DNA of 64,000 nucleotides from Thiomicrorhabdus cannonii (GTDB lineage Bacteria > Pseudomonadota > Gammaproteobacteria > Thiomicrospirales > Thiomicrospiraceae): positions 124,001 to 188,000 of the forward strand of contig NZ_JACBGH010000002.1 of the NCBI RefSeq assembly GCF_013391695.1. Reading direction: 5' to 3'. Of this stretch, positions 39,425 to 47,728 are shown piece by piece. The notes under the pieces were generated by a model. It saw only the letters and a list, made by a program, of their open reading frames with translations. It had not been told where the DNA came from and did not search any database. Position 1 is the first letter of the stretch. Every line of letters starts with the position of its first letter. The position numbers and the translations under genes were made by a program.

Positions 39425-40935
39425 CCGCCGCAAAAAAAGACAACATCACCCGCTTAGAAACGGTTTCACCCTACCCCGCCCCCGAACCATTGGGATATAA
39501 AGATAACGCCGCCGCACCCTATCCAGTGGACGCACTGGGGGATTATCTGGCAAACATGGCAAGGTTACTGCATGAAGTGGTACAGGCACCGCTGGCCTTG
39601 TGCGGTCAGTCGGTACTTATGAGCGCGTCCCTGGTGGCGCAGGGCTACCGCAATGCCGAAATAGACGGGCGAACCATTCCGTTAAGTTTGTTTGCCCTGA
39701 CCATTGCCGAATCCGGGGAGCGCAAAAGCGGGGTTTATCGCTGGGCAACCGCCCCCATCAATGCCCTTGAAAAGCAACTGGCCGAAACCTTTAGGGAGGA
39801 TTTAACCGCTTACCGTTTGGAGAATGAAGCCTATTTGCAGGCTAAAGCCAATATCAAGGCAAAGCTCAAAAAGACAACCGACCCGGACGAACTCACGCAA
39901 GCACTCAAAGCACTGGGCACACCACCCCCAGCGCCTAAAGACCCGGTTATATTGCCGGAAGACCCCACCATTGAAGGCATGACAAAGCACTTAGCACGCG
40001 CCCAGCCTTGCGCCGGTATTTTCACCGATGAAGGGGCGGCATTCTTTGGCGGGCATTCCATGGGCAAGGAAAAGGCCGCCCGCACCGTGGCGCTCTATTC
40101 GCGCGCGTGGGACGGCTCACCGCTGGGCATGATGCGATCCAATGAGGACGCGCCCAACTTCAAGATATACAACCGCCGCATTGCAATGCACCTAATGCTA
40201 CAACCCGTCATTGTTAGAGAGGTATTCAATAACCCGCTACTGATTGAGCAAGGGTTTATCCCCCGCTTTCTCATTGCCTACCCACCCAGTGCAATGGGCA
40301 CACGATTTTACAATGAGGCAAGCATAGCAGACGATACACGCTTCAAAGCCTACTTTGCCCGCCTGCTGGAACTACTGGAAAACGGCTGGCACATTGACCC
40401 AGACGGCGGCCTAGACCTGTTAAACCTGACCATTACCGGCACAGCCAAACAAGCCTTTATCGCCTTTAGTGACGAAGTGGAAAGGCAACTACACCCTAAC
40501 GGGGATTTACGGCACATAAGCGGCACAGCGGCCAAAATAGCCGAACAGTCCGCCCGCATTGCCGGGGTACTTACATTCATCAAGGACGGCACACAGGCAA
40601 AGACCATAGCACCAGAACAGATGCGCGCAGGCATTACCCTGGCACGCTATTCACTGGCCGAACTCTTAAGGCTAAAGGAGAACGCCACCATAGCCCCCGA
40701 AATAGACAAAGCAAGGGCATTGCTGGGCTGGGTAAAAATCAACGGTTTAAGTTACCTTTATCAAAACCTAATGGCAAGCTACCGACCAAGGGCGCTACGT
40801 GCAAAGCAGGATTTTGAACAGGCCGCCCGCGTATTGGTTGAACACGGGTATTTATTGCCCGTCGAACCAATGGAATTGAACGGCAGTTTGCGCAAGGAGG
40901 TTTACCGCGTTTTACATACAGATGAGCCTGATTAA
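39421..40935 (+). CDS. DUF3987 family protein (helicase-like)
   Basis: A 504-residue protein of the DUF3987 family, common in mobile elements beside Toprim primases. The P-loop-like segment is IAESGERKSGVYRWATAPI near residue 100; ESGERKSG departs from the G-x-x-x-x-G-K-S/T consensus by losing the first glycine. A further conserved acidic segment is PCAGIFTDEGAAFFGGHSMG. The C-terminal part resembles a winged helix (DFEQAARVLVEHGYLLPVEPM). Starts four bases inside the preceding gene. Probably the replicative helicase partner of the element; ATPase activity is inferred. Confidence 0.83.
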   Translation: MTAAKKDNITRLETVSPYPAPEPLGYKDNAAAPYPVDALGDYLANMARLLHEVVQAPLALCGQSVLMSASLVAQGYRNAEIDGRTIPLSLFALTIAESGERKSGVYRWATAPINALEKQLAETFREDLTAYRLENEAYLQAKANIKAKLKKTTDPDELTQALKALGTPPPAPKDPVILPEDPTIEGMTKHLARAQPCAGIFTDEGAAFFGGHSMGKEKAARTVALYSRAWDGSPLGMMRSNEDAPNFKIYNRRIAMHLMLQPVIVREVFNNPLLIEQGFIPRFLIAYPPSAMGTRFYNEASIADDTRFKAYFARLLELLENGWHIDPDGGLDLLNLTITGTAKQAFIAFSDEVERQLHPNGDLRHISGTAAKIAEQSARIAGVLTFIKDGTQAKTIAPEQMRAGITLARYSLAELLRLKENATIAPEIDKARALLGWVKINGLSYLYQNLMASYRPRALRAKQDFEQAARVLVEHGYLLPVEPMELNGSLRKEVYRVLHTDEPD

Positions 40936-40956
40936 AAATCACACTCTAGGGAAAGT

Positions 40957-41250
40957 GGCTTTTTTGGCTATTGTGGCTATTCCGACAATATGCCAACCCC
41001 CAAAGCCCGTAAACATGCGGGTTTGCGGGGCTTTAAAAAAAAGCCACCCCCCGGCTATTAGCGGCTATTCTTTGGCTATGTTTCCAAAAAAAGCCAACGA
41101 GAAGCCACAGAATAGCCACCCATAGCCACCCACTGGCTATTTTTCCCAGACATTCGCAACCCCCCTGAAACCCGCTAACCATGCGGGTTTCAGCATTTAG
41201 GCCACCTTACCAAGATTCAAAAAAAGCCAAAAAGCCAAAATAGCCACCTT
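40957..41250. repeat. Iteron family A: GGCTATT / AATAGCC
   Basis: At least ten copies in both orientations with 9-11 bp spacing: for example GGCTATT at 40966, 40975, 41053, 41063, GGCTATG at 41074, and inverse TAGCCACC copies at 41112 and 41123 and AGCC cores at 41224-41245. Spacing close to one DNA turn suggests cooperative protein binding. Confidence 0.7.
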
Positions 41251-41349
41251 TCCTAAAACCTGTTTTTTATTCAGGCCGCCAATTCACCCGAAAAAGAAGA
41301 GAACGCCTTTACCACCGGATTTACTCTCTTTTACCCTCGCCCCAACATC

Positions 41350-41775
41350 GCCCTCACCGTGACCTTACCGTAAAAGCACAAAGCATTGGGGTTGTCTTGG
41401 GGTTATCTGACACGGTAAAAGAGTATCGTTTCCGAAACACCCTTATCAATAGCTTATCAACCCTTACCGTAACCTTGCCGTAATGGTCGTTGCGACATCG
41501 TTGTCTTAAGGTGCCGTCACCTTGCCGAAGAAAAATGCTGACATTCTTTTTGTGACATTGCGTGACAAGTCGTGACGCGCTCAAAGTCATTTCTAAGCCT
41601 ACCTCTTAAATACCCGTTATTTGGAACACTACCATCGCCCTTATATCGCCCTTGGTGGTCATTTACCCGTGCCGTAACAATGCCCTAATTTCAGTTCTAA
41701 CCCTTAGTGCTACCTTAGTGTGATTGACCCTACCCGTCATTTTTACCCTTGCTGTAACCTTGTTGTTAATTCGCT
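41350..41775 (+). repeat. Iteron family B: TTRCCGTRACCTTRCCGTAA
   Basis: Six degenerate copies of a unit built from two 11-mers, at about 41355 (CACCGTGACCTTACCGTAA), 41463, 41512, 41671, 41704 and 41749. Similarity falls off toward the right end. The first copies are the best conserved. Confidence 0.65.
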
Positions 41776-41811
41776 AAAATGATTCCTGTTACGTCATTCA
41801 AGGGAACGGCA

Positions 41812-42174
41812 ATGAACTACCGAGTACAGCTAATCGAATTGCTTAGACGCTGGGGCTATTACATCAATCAGCAGCGACTTGAGTTAGGAGCAGTAAACTC
41901 AGTATTTCAGTCTGATGCTTTTACACTGGGTGGACGAGTTGACCAGTGCAAGATGAATGAAAGTCTTGGTTTAACTAATGAAGATTGCACCTTCAACTAC
42001 TCTCCTGAACTAGATCGGCTAACAGAAATCATCAACAACTTGCCACCGCCAGAGAGACAAGATATTTACCGAGCCTATGCAGAACAGAGTACCGAACTAA
42101 ACCATCAACTAGGCAGTGCATTGTCGTTATTGATTGCAAGGATTACCAAGCAGCAGCATGATGCTTTACACTAG
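41812..42174 (+). CDS. Hypothetical cargo protein A
   Basis: A 120-residue protein (MNYRVQLIELLRRWGYYINQQRLELGAVNSV...). The N-terminus is a basic amphipathic helix resembling small phage regulators, but no family is recognised. AAGGGAACGG lies upstream of the ATG. It is the first of three genes between the repeat region and the right end of the element, the place where satellite elements often carry accessory or defence genes. No catalytic motif is seen, so function is open. Confidence 0.65.
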   Translation: MNYRVQLIELLRRWGYYINQQRLELGAVNSVFQSDAFTLGGRVDQCKMNESLGLTNEDCTFNYSPELDRLTEIINNLPPPERQDIYRAYAEQSTELNHQLGSALSLLIARITKQQHDALH

Positions 42175-42200
42175 CCTTTATTCATTCAAAGGGGCGCATT

Positions 42201-42791
42201 GTGTTCAGCAAACTAAAATCATTCTTTGGAATCGGGCAACAAAAAGCACTTGATGACTGGCATACACAGCTAACAAGTCAAAATGAATCGGTGAACCTCG
42301 ACACTCACCCACAATGCCCTAAATACCTTTCACTTGAAGTCACTGACTTTCACCATCCAAACGAAAACAGGGGGGTGTTTACGGTCGAAGCGGCTGAACT
42401 ATTGCAATGGTTCATAAAACGTGGCCGGCAAAGTGATTTTGAAACAACCTTTAGACAATGGCTAGGCAATGCCGACAGTGGCAACGAAGAAACCTATGCG
42501 CTTTCAGCAAACACCATCCATAAACTCAACCTTCAATTTTTCGTTGATGACGCACTCGAATATGGCCACGCAATTAAAGCCCACTGCCCTGTGTGTGATC
42601 AAGAACGTACAAACGATGAATTAAAACTGATTCAAGAATCATGCTCCGGCTGGGTGTATCGCATGGTTGATTGTCAATGTGGAAACAGGCTGGCGAGTTA
42701 TCAGGTTATGCACCTGATGTTAAGGGCTGGTGCTGAAATGCCAAAAAGTGCAACGCGAGTGGTTAAGGATTTTGGAAATGTAAACACATGA
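42201..42791 (+). CDS. Hypothetical cargo protein B with zinc-ribbon-like cysteines
   Basis: A 196-residue protein starting at GTG 42201 with AAAGGGGCG upstream. The C-terminal half carries C-P-V-C, then a cysteine in ESCSGW and C-Q-C (HCPVCDQERTNDE ... MVDCQCGNRL), which looks like a zinc-binding ribbon. The N-terminus (MFSKLKSFFGIGQQKALDDWHTQL) is amphipathic and could contact membrane or protein. It overlaps the next small gene (ATGA). No family recognised. Confidence 0.65.
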   Translation: MFSKLKSFFGIGQQKALDDWHTQLTSQNESVNLDTHPQCPKYLSLEVTDFHHPNENRGVFTVEAAELLQWFIKRGRQSDFETTFRQWLGNADSGNEETYALSANTIHKLNLQFFVDDALEYGHAIKAHCPVCDQERTNDELKLIQESCSGWVYRMVDCQCGNRLASYQVMHLMLRAGAEMPKSATRVVKDFGNVNT

Positions 42792-42958
42792 GTAAAAGCA
42801 AGCCAGATAATGCCTCTAGAGAACTGACTCAAGAAGAAATGGATGCGTTAAGAAAGGAGATGAAAGAAGCCTCCAAAAAGCTTTCGGAATATTTTAGGAA
42901 TAACCCTAGAGTAATTAGATTCAAGGAGAGGCTTTCAAAGGAAAGAAGTAACCACTAA
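42788..42958 (+). CDS. Small highly charged protein C (56 aa)
   Basis: A 56-residue reading frame starting at ATG 42788, four bases inside the preceding gene (ATGA), and ending at TAA 42956-42958. The product is dominated by a charged helix (ELTQEEMDALRKEMKEASKKLSEYF) with a basic tail. Coupled translation and coding-like composition support it; no family is recognised. Could partner protein B. Confidence 0.6.
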   Translation: MSKSKPDNASRELTQEEMDALRKEMKEASKKLSEYFRNNPRVIRFKERLSKERSNH

Positions 42959-43209
42959 CGACACTCAGTGACGAAAGCGGCTAGAAGTCTCACTGATGAA
43001 TCCCCTGGGAAATGCAAATCTAAAAACAGTATCGACAATCACCATGCACTTGTCAAAGAGCGTTCAGTGAATAGGAAGTGAACACCGATCCTAAAACTTG
43101 TTTTTATGTCACGGACTGGCATCCAAGCGCAGAAAAAACGGGGGTAAATTCGGGGGTAAAAATGACATCAACCCCCTGTAGGCCAGTAAAAACGGCACTA
43201 TTTGCCATT
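42959..43209. other. Right end of the integrated element, no gene seen
   Basis: About 250 bp between the last cargo gene and the right attachment core. Apart from the GGGGGTAAA arm repeats I see no gene, terminator or promoter. With the 90 bp beyond attR the gene-free stretch is 355 bp. Confidence 0.5.
43139..43176. repeat. Right cluster of GGGGGTAAA arm-type repeats
   Basis: Two direct copies CGGGGGTAAA at 43139 and 43151, and an inverted ACCCCC at 43170-43176, mirroring the cluster at 33659-33733. Confidence 0.7.
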
Positions 43210-43223
43210 GCCCATCTCCACCA
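43210..43223 (+). repeat. attR core: 14-bp direct repeat
   Basis: GCCCATCTCCACCA identical to the end of tmRNA at 33522-33535; the bases just outside differ. It defines the right boundary. Confidence 0.85.
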
Positions 43224-43269
43224 ATCATTAATTCTTTTTGATTCTTTCAGTTTTTAGCGCCCATAAAAA

Positions 43270-43289
43270 AAAGTGGCCGGAGCCACTTT
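43270..43289. terminator. Terminator of the 177-residue hypothetical gene
   Basis: Stem AAAGTGGC / GCCACTTT with CGGA loop and a T tract on the minus strand. It lies just outside attR, so before integration it may also have stopped ssrA transcripts. Confidence 0.8.
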
Positions 43290-43313
43290 CAATAATAGAG
43301 TCACTTTCAGTGA

Positions 43314-43847
43314 TTATTCCATACAGCTGAAACGGCACACATTCACACTGATATATTCACTGTAGGCGCTACCAGACTGCACCCAGTTTTTGACTTTGTT
43401 GCTGATCGCCTGCGGCAGCATTTTTTCATCCAGCGACAGATGAAAACCGTATTTGAATCGCGGACTGCTGTTGTCTTCCGCCACGACCTTGCCGTCTTCG
43501 ACAAACAACTTAAACGTCGTTTCCTTGCCCGGCATGGAGATAAACGCATTTTCGCCGTGTTCCTGAATCAACGCCGACAGTTCACGATTGAAATACTCTT
43601 TGCTCAACGGGTTGAACTGATAGTACTCTTTAAGGATCGATTCGGCATTGGCCAGCAAATGCGCCTTAAGCGCCTGAGCGGAATCGAATTGTTCGTCGCC
43701 CAACTCGTAAATCACATAAGCCTCTTCCGGCTTGCCGAGCGCCAACGCCTTGTCCTGAAACACCACCAAAGCCGCGCCGTCCAGCACCGCTTGATAGTCT
43801 TCGTCAGCAAAGGTTTGCAACGCTTCTTTAAATTGTTCCGTATTCAT
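43314..43847 (-). CDS. Conserved-looking hypothetical protein near cbb operon
   Basis: A 177-residue soluble protein with a clear ribosome site (AAGGAGAAACAG). The N-terminal part is helical (MNTEQFKEALQTFADEDYQAVLDGAALVVFQDKALALG); the C-terminus carries two cysteines in VNVCRFSCME. No signal peptide or membrane helix. I do not recognise the family. It is host DNA, outside the integrated element, and lies on the same strand as the cbb operon but downstream of its terminator, so it is expressed separately. Confidence 0.7.
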   Translation of the reverse strand: MNTEQFKEALQTFADEDYQAVLDGAALVVFQDKALALGKPEEAYVIYELGDEQFDSAQALKAHLLANAESILKEYYQFNPLSKEYFNRELSALIQEHGENAFISMPGKETTFKLFVEDGKVVAEDNSSPRFKYGFHLSLDEKMLPQAISNKVKNWVQSGSAYSEYISVNVCRFSCME

Positions 43848-43864
43848 CTGTTTCTCCTTTATTT

Positions 43865-44024
43865 GAGACCTTTGTGCGAGTGGAGCACAGAAAAAAAATG
43901 CGGAAAAACTTCTCTGATTGAGGCGGAAAACTGAGCCAATAGCCAGCTATTGGTCAGTTTTCCAACAAAAATCAGGGAAGTTTTAACCCTTTTTATCTGT
44001 GCATCCACCTCGTTCAAAGGTCTC
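43865..44024. repeat. 160-bp imperfect palindrome upstream of the hypothetical gene
   Basis: Arms of about 80 bases begin GAGACCTTTG and end CAAAGGTCTC; further paired blocks are GTGGAGCACAG/CTGTGCATCCAC, AAAACTTCTCTGATT/AATCAGGGAAGTTTT and GGAAAACTGAGCCAATAGC/GCTATTGGTCAGTTTTCC, centred at 43944-43945. Either a MITE-like element or a long RNA hairpin in the leader of the 43314-43847 gene. Confidence 0.8.
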
Positions 44025-44090
44025 TCTAGCCCTTACCCTGAAGGAGCTTTTGATTAATAGGGATTATTAGGATTTGAAGTTCATTATAAA

Positions 44091-44125
44091 AAATCCCCGA
44101 AGGAACTGCTTCCTGTCGGGGATTT
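44091..44125 (-). terminator. Terminator of the cbb operon
   Basis: Stem AAATCCCCGA / TCGGGGATTT with an inner AGGAA / TTCCT hairpin; the minus-strand side runs into a T tract. It lies 43 bp after cbbO. Confidence 0.88.
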
Positions 44126-44133
44126 GCCTGACC

Positions 44134-44157
44134 TACCCGGCCTGTTGAGAATTTTTT
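44134..44157 (-). repeat. Uptake-sequence-like repeat after cbbO
   Basis: TACCCGGCCTGTTGAG with two extra bases before the T tract, in the gap between cbbO and its terminator. Confidence 0.75.
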
Positions 44158-44167
44158 GCGACGATTT

Positions 44168-46501
44168 TTAGGTCGTCAAATTCGCAAACAAGGTCGGCAG
44201 TTTTTCAGGCAGACGCATCACATTATCAACAATCGCGTAACGGTTCACACCGAAAATCTGCTGCACGTATTTGTCAGCATACTGGTCGATGGTCAGACAG
44301 TAAGAGTAAATCCCCTTGGACTGCAACTCTTCGACCGCTTTCTTGGCATCCTGTTTCAGATACTGACCGTCTTTTTCGTCGATATCCGCCGGCTCGCCGT
44401 CGGTAATCACCAACAACAGTTTCTGCTTGCTGGTCTGTCTCTCCAGATAGTGACCGGCATGACGCATCGCCGCGCCCATACGCGTGGAAAGCCCGCCTTT
44501 CATCCCCGCCAGTTTGGCGTGAACATCGGCATCAAACGGTTCGTCGAACTGTTTGAAACGCGTATATTGTACGTCATGACGACCGTCGGACGAGAAGCCG
44601 TGAACCGCAAACTGGTCGCCGATACCGTTAATGGCGTGCGACACCAGAATCGCCGCTTCCTGCGTGACCTCGATGATTGTCTTCTCTTCACCGTTGATGA
44701 ACTCATTGGTGGATTCGGACAAATCGAGCAGAATCACCACCGATACTTCACGCGAACGGATCACGTTTTTCATGGTGATACGCGGATCCGGCTCCTGCCC
44801 CATGCGGATCGCGGTAATCGCTTCCACACAGGCGTTCAAGTCCAGCTCGTCGCCGTCTTCGATACGACGGATACGCTGCAGACCGACCGCTTGCAGCTTA
44901 TCAACAATCTGCTTGATGCGGTGTGCAATGCCTTTATTGGCGTCCAGAATGCGGTGGTAGATGTCCGGATCGCCCTTCTTGGCGCGATGCTCGTACAAGG
45001 TTACCCAGCTCGGACGGTGCAACTGCACGCGGTAATCCCACTCGTGGTAATGGTACGGATCGGAAATCGGTTCGACCCCTTCCATCTCGTTAAAGGAGAT
45101 ACCGTTGTCTTCATACGGGAAGAACTCGCTGCCCAACACCCAGATTTCGTCGTGGTCAACGTCCACCAGTTCGGAGTCGATCTCGTTGATCATCTCCATC
45201 ACCGACACATATTTACGCACGGTTTCTTTGTAGCCGCTACCGCCGCCTTCCATCTCCGCCCACTCTTCACTCGCCCACACCAGACGGTTGTCGTCGCGGT
45301 AGGCAAAACGCAGTTTGTTGATTTGCGTCAGCGATTCCCAACGGGTCGTCGCCTGGTTAAGCACATTGTAGAGCAGAATCCCCAAATCCCACGAGAACTG
45401 TTCGTTCAGGCGGTTTTCTTCGATTTTTTCGTGGAACGCATCCGCCACCACCTGCATCTGTGTATCGTCCAGCTCGTAGTCGGCATCCATCAACGCCAGA
45501 GACAACTGCTCCAGTCGCGCTGCGGTCGAACGCGGATCGAGCTGGCGCTCTTCCATGCTCGCACGAATCACTTTCAACCACAGGTTTTTCAACCCCGGGA
45601 AGTTCTTGATGGCGTTGTACTCTACGCGGGCGTCTTCAATCAATTCGATAAAGAACATCTGCTGGTGGTTCAACTGCTCCATGCTGATGGCGTTTTTGGT
45701 GTAGGCCACGTGCGAAGCCAAGTGCGCCGCCATGGCACGGTACAAATCAACCCCTTTGATGTCACCCAAATCGTTCAAGGCATCCGGCAGATGCAGCGCC
45801 ATTTTTTCGAAGTAGGGTTTAAAGTCGTCAAAATCGGCCGCCGCAGGGCGGATAAAGAAATCACGCCCCCAAAAAGCGCGCAGATAGAAGTTGATGGAAC
45901 GGTGGTTGTCGATAAACAACGAACCTTTGCGCTGCTGCTGGAAAACCGCTTTGGAATCCGCCGATTTCAGCGAGAAATACTCGAGCTGCGCACCGAAGTT
46001 GCGGGCGTGCGCCTGCGCACCCCACTGCGCCCAACGACGCAGACCAGACACCGTCAACTTGGCCATCAACTCGTCCATGATATTCAGCATCGGGCGCAAA
46101 CCGCGCGGGGTTTTCGAGCCGATCTGGTAGATCAACGCCAAATACTGACGGCACAAGTCGATATCGCCGGTACGCTCGGCAATCAACGGCAGCGAATCCA
46201 GCATCAAGGCAACCACTTCACCCGATGTCACCGAAGACAGCTTCATGATGGTTTCCAGAATATCGTCGAGGATCTCGTCGTCGATTTTGGCGATCACCTG
46301 CGGCACCGCCACCAGATAGCTGATAACGACCTGCTGACCTTTACCCAGATAGGCGATACCCTTGGCGTTCTGCAACCAGGTTTCGCGCGAGGCTTCGTTC
46401 ATATAGTGCGAAGCTTCCTGAATCAACGAATCGAGCATCTCCTCCAGCTGGGGCACGCTTTCGATCAGCGATTGTTTGACTTCTACAATATCAAAACTCA
46501 T
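44168..46501 (-). CDS. cbbO: RuBisCO activase accessory protein CbbO
   Basis: A 777-residue protein that, with the CbbQ ATPase, removes inhibitory sugar phosphates from RuBisCO. The C-terminal von Willebrand factor A domain has its MIDAS motif in VVILLDLSESTNEF (D-x-S-x-S) near residue 590 and downstream ITDGEPADIDEKDG. The N-terminal region is the CbbO-specific helical domain. Length is normal. Last gene of cbbLSQO, 145 bp after cbbQ with a CACGAAG palindrome in the gap. The large reading frame on the opposite strand is a shadow. Confidence 0.96.
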   Translation of the reverse strand: MSFDIVEVKQSLIESVPQLEEMLDSLIQEASHYMNEASRETWLQNAKGIAYLGKGQQVVISYLVAVPQVIAKIDDEILDDILETIMKLSSVTSGEVVALMLDSLPLIAERTGDIDLCRQYLALIYQIGSKTPRGLRPMLNIMDELMAKLTVSGLRRWAQWGAQAHARNFGAQLEYFSLKSADSKAVFQQQRKGSLFIDNHRSINFYLRAFWGRDFFIRPAAADFDDFKPYFEKMALHLPDALNDLGDIKGVDLYRAMAAHLASHVAYTKNAISMEQLNHQQMFFIELIEDARVEYNAIKNFPGLKNLWLKVIRASMEERQLDPRSTAARLEQLSLALMDADYELDDTQMQVVADAFHEKIEENRLNEQFSWDLGILLYNVLNQATTRWESLTQINKLRFAYRDDNRLVWASEEWAEMEGGGSGYKETVRKYVSVMEMINEIDSELVDVDHDEIWVLGSEFFPYEDNGISFNEMEGVEPISDPYHYHEWDYRVQLHRPSWVTLYEHRAKKGDPDIYHRILDANKGIAHRIKQIVDKLQAVGLQRIRRIEDGDELDLNACVEAITAIRMGQEPDPRITMKNVIRSREVSVVILLDLSESTNEFINGEEKTIIEVTQEAAILVSHAINGIGDQFAVHGFSSDGRHDVQYTRFKQFDEPFDADVHAKLAGMKGGLSTRMGAAMRHAGHYLERQTSKQKLLLVITDGEPADIDEKDGQYLKQDAKKAVEELQSKGIYSYCLTIDQYADKYVQQIFGVNRYAIVDNVMRLPEKLPTLFANLTT

Positions 46502-46541
46502 AGTGCATACTCTTTTGTTCGATTCTTGGCCTTGAAAGTTG

Positions 46542-46634
46542 AACCACGAAGAACACGAAGGTCACGAAGTATTTACAATTTAAGTGAGAATACTTAGTTT
46601 TCATCCCTTCGTGCGCTTCGTGAGCTTCGCGGTT
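46542..46634. repeat. CACGAAG palindromic repeat (copy 3)
   Basis: AACCACGAAGAACACGAAG on the left, CTTCGTGCGCTTCGTGAG and GCGGTTAA on the right, with an inner AAGTATT / AATACTT pair. It lies in the cbbQ-cbbO spacer. Confidence 0.78.
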
Positions 46635-46646
46635 AAATCTTTTTTA

Positions 46647-47465
46647 TTAACCGAAGAACGTATCCACTGTGGTCAACAGAGTATCCAGAATATCGTCATC
46701 ATCCGTCAGCGGCGTAATCAATGCCATCGTACAGGCTTTCTTAGGCTCGACACCTTTATTGATCAACTGCCCTGCGTAGACCAACAGACGGGTTGAGATA
46801 CCCTCGTCCAGACCGTGACCTTTGAGGTTACGTGAACGCTGTGCGACTTGAACCAGTTTCTCGGCCGTTGGACGGTCAATACCCGCTTCTTTGGAAACGA
46901 TGTCCGCTTCCACTTCGGCTTCAGGGTAATCGAACTTGAAGCCGCCGAAACGCTGTTTGGTCGATTGCTTCAGGTCTTTCATCATCGACTGGTAACCCGG
47001 GTTATAAGAGATTACCAACTGGAAGTCCGGGTGCGCTTCAACCAACTCGCCTTTCTTATCCAAAGGCAATACGCGGCGGTGGTCAGTCAACGGGTGGATA
47101 ACAACCGTGGTATCCTGACGGGCTTCCACCACCTCGTCCAGGTAACAGATGGCGCCGATACGTGCCGCAACCGTCAAAGGACCGTCCTGCCAGCGCGTAC
47201 CGTTGATGTCGATCAGGTAACGACCGACCAAATCCGATGCGGTCATATCTTCGTTACACGCCACCGTAATCAGCGGCTTGCCCAGCTTGTAAGCCATGTA
47301 TTCAACAAAACGCGACTTACCGCAACCGGTTGGGCCTTTAAGCATGATTGGCATACGTGAAGCGTAACCCGACTCAAACAGCTCAATCTCATCCGCTACC
47401 GGACGGTAGAAAGGTTCGTTTTTAATAATATATTGTGTTGGATCTAGAGCGTTGATTTCAGACAT
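46647..47465 (-). CDS. cbbQ: RuBisCO activase ATPase CbbQ
   Basis: A 272-residue MoxR-type AAA+ ATPase that forms hexamers and, through CbbO, reactivates inhibited RuBisCO. Walker A is in [16 protein letters not shown] near residue 43; Walker B in [15 protein letters not shown]; sensor 1 in [12 protein letters not shown]; and the C-terminal region ends the fold. Length and gene order are those of the CbbQ1-type in form IAq operons. It follows cbbS by 264 bp containing several hairpins, which may reduce readthrough from cbbLS. Confidence 0.97.
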   Translation of the reverse strand: MSEINALDPTQYIIKNEPFYRPVADEIELFESGYASRMPIMLKGPTGCGKSRFVEYMAYKLGKPLITVACNEDMTASDLVGRYLIDINGTRWQDGPLTVAARIGAICYLDEVVEARQDTTVVIHPLTDHRRVLPLDKKGELVEAHPDFQLVISYNPGYQSMMKDLKQSTKQRFGGFKFDYPEAEVEADIVSKEAGIDRPTAEKLVQVAQRSRNLKGHGLDEGISTRLLVYAGQLINKGVEPKKACTMALITPLTDDDDILDTLLTTVDTFFG

Positions 47466-47543
47466 CAGATTTCTCCATTGTTCATGTCACTTAGAATTGC
47501 CGACTCGGTGAGTCAAATCAGCATGTCTAAATGGGAATCGAGT

Positions 47544-47563
47544 CCAAGTTAGAACAAACTTGG
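47544..47563. other. CCAAGTT / AACTTGG hairpin, cbbS-cbbQ spacer
   Basis: Perfect 7-bp stem with AGAACA loop, just downstream of the larger terminator-like stem in transcription order. Confidence 0.55.
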
Positions 47564-47566
47564 GGA

Positions 47567-47600
47567 TAAAAAGGCCAACCGATTTCGGGGTCGGTTGACC
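47567..47600 (-). terminator. Intra-operon terminator/attenuator after cbbS
   Basis: Near-perfect 10-bp stem (GGCCAACCGA / TCGGTTGACC) followed on the minus strand by TTTTTAT. It would end most cbbLS transcripts, so cbbQO would get less message, fitting the large excess of RuBisCO over its activase. Confidence 0.75.
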
Positions 47601-47609
47601 GTTTTTACC

Positions 47610-47728
47610 CGTTCAGGAGGTAAGGGGCTGAACGGATAAACTGGTTTCGAACGTGGCGATTTTATCTCCCCGTTCAGAATTCTGGGGTGCCACACGGCAG
47701 TCGGGGAACCGCCGCGTGGCCGGACGAT
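47610..47728. other. Further hairpins in the cbbS 3' region
   Basis: CCGTTCAG / CTGAACGG around an 11-base loop (47610-47636), another CCGTTCAG at about 47680, and a GCCAC..GTGGC pair at about 47690-47720. These may protect the 3' end of the abundant cbbLS message. Confidence 0.5.

Larger units (their letters stand above)
40936..41811. other. Repeat-rich non-coding region, candidate replication origin
   Basis: An 876-bp stretch after the replication genes. It holds two families of short phased repeats (listed separately), a perfect 11-bp hairpin CTGAAACCCGC / GCGGGTTTCAG at 41165-41193, and an A/T-rich end. A 67-codon frame at 40922-41125 spans the repeats but has no ribosome site or recognisable protein. 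The position directly after primase and helicase genes fits a replication origin. Confidence 0.65.
33536..43223. mobile_element. 9.7-kb integrative satellite-like element in ssrA
   Basis: Bounded by a 14-bp direct repeat of the tmRNA 3' end, with a tyrosine integrase reading away from the attachment site. It contains GGGGGTAAA arm-type repeats at both ends, a HigBA-like toxin-antitoxin, AlpA-type regulator, a six-gene run with overlapping starts ending in primase-like and DUF3987 proteins, a repeat-rich non-coding region, and three unknown genes. No capsid, tail, portal or terminase gene is present, so it resembles P4-like/satellite integrative elements that borrow a helper. It lacks the host's 20-base repeat. 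Confidence 0.88.

Noticed and set aside
40922-41125. 67-codon frame across the GGCTATT repeats
   Set aside because: No ribosome site, starts inside the previous gene, and the coding pattern is dictated by the repeats. Kept as non-coding origin candidate.
44156-46597. 813-codon open frame on the plus strand opposite cbbO
   Set aside because: It is antisense to a clearly conserved cbbO with MIDAS motif; its product is arginine/histidine-rich and matches no known fold. GC-rich codons leave long shadows in this genome.
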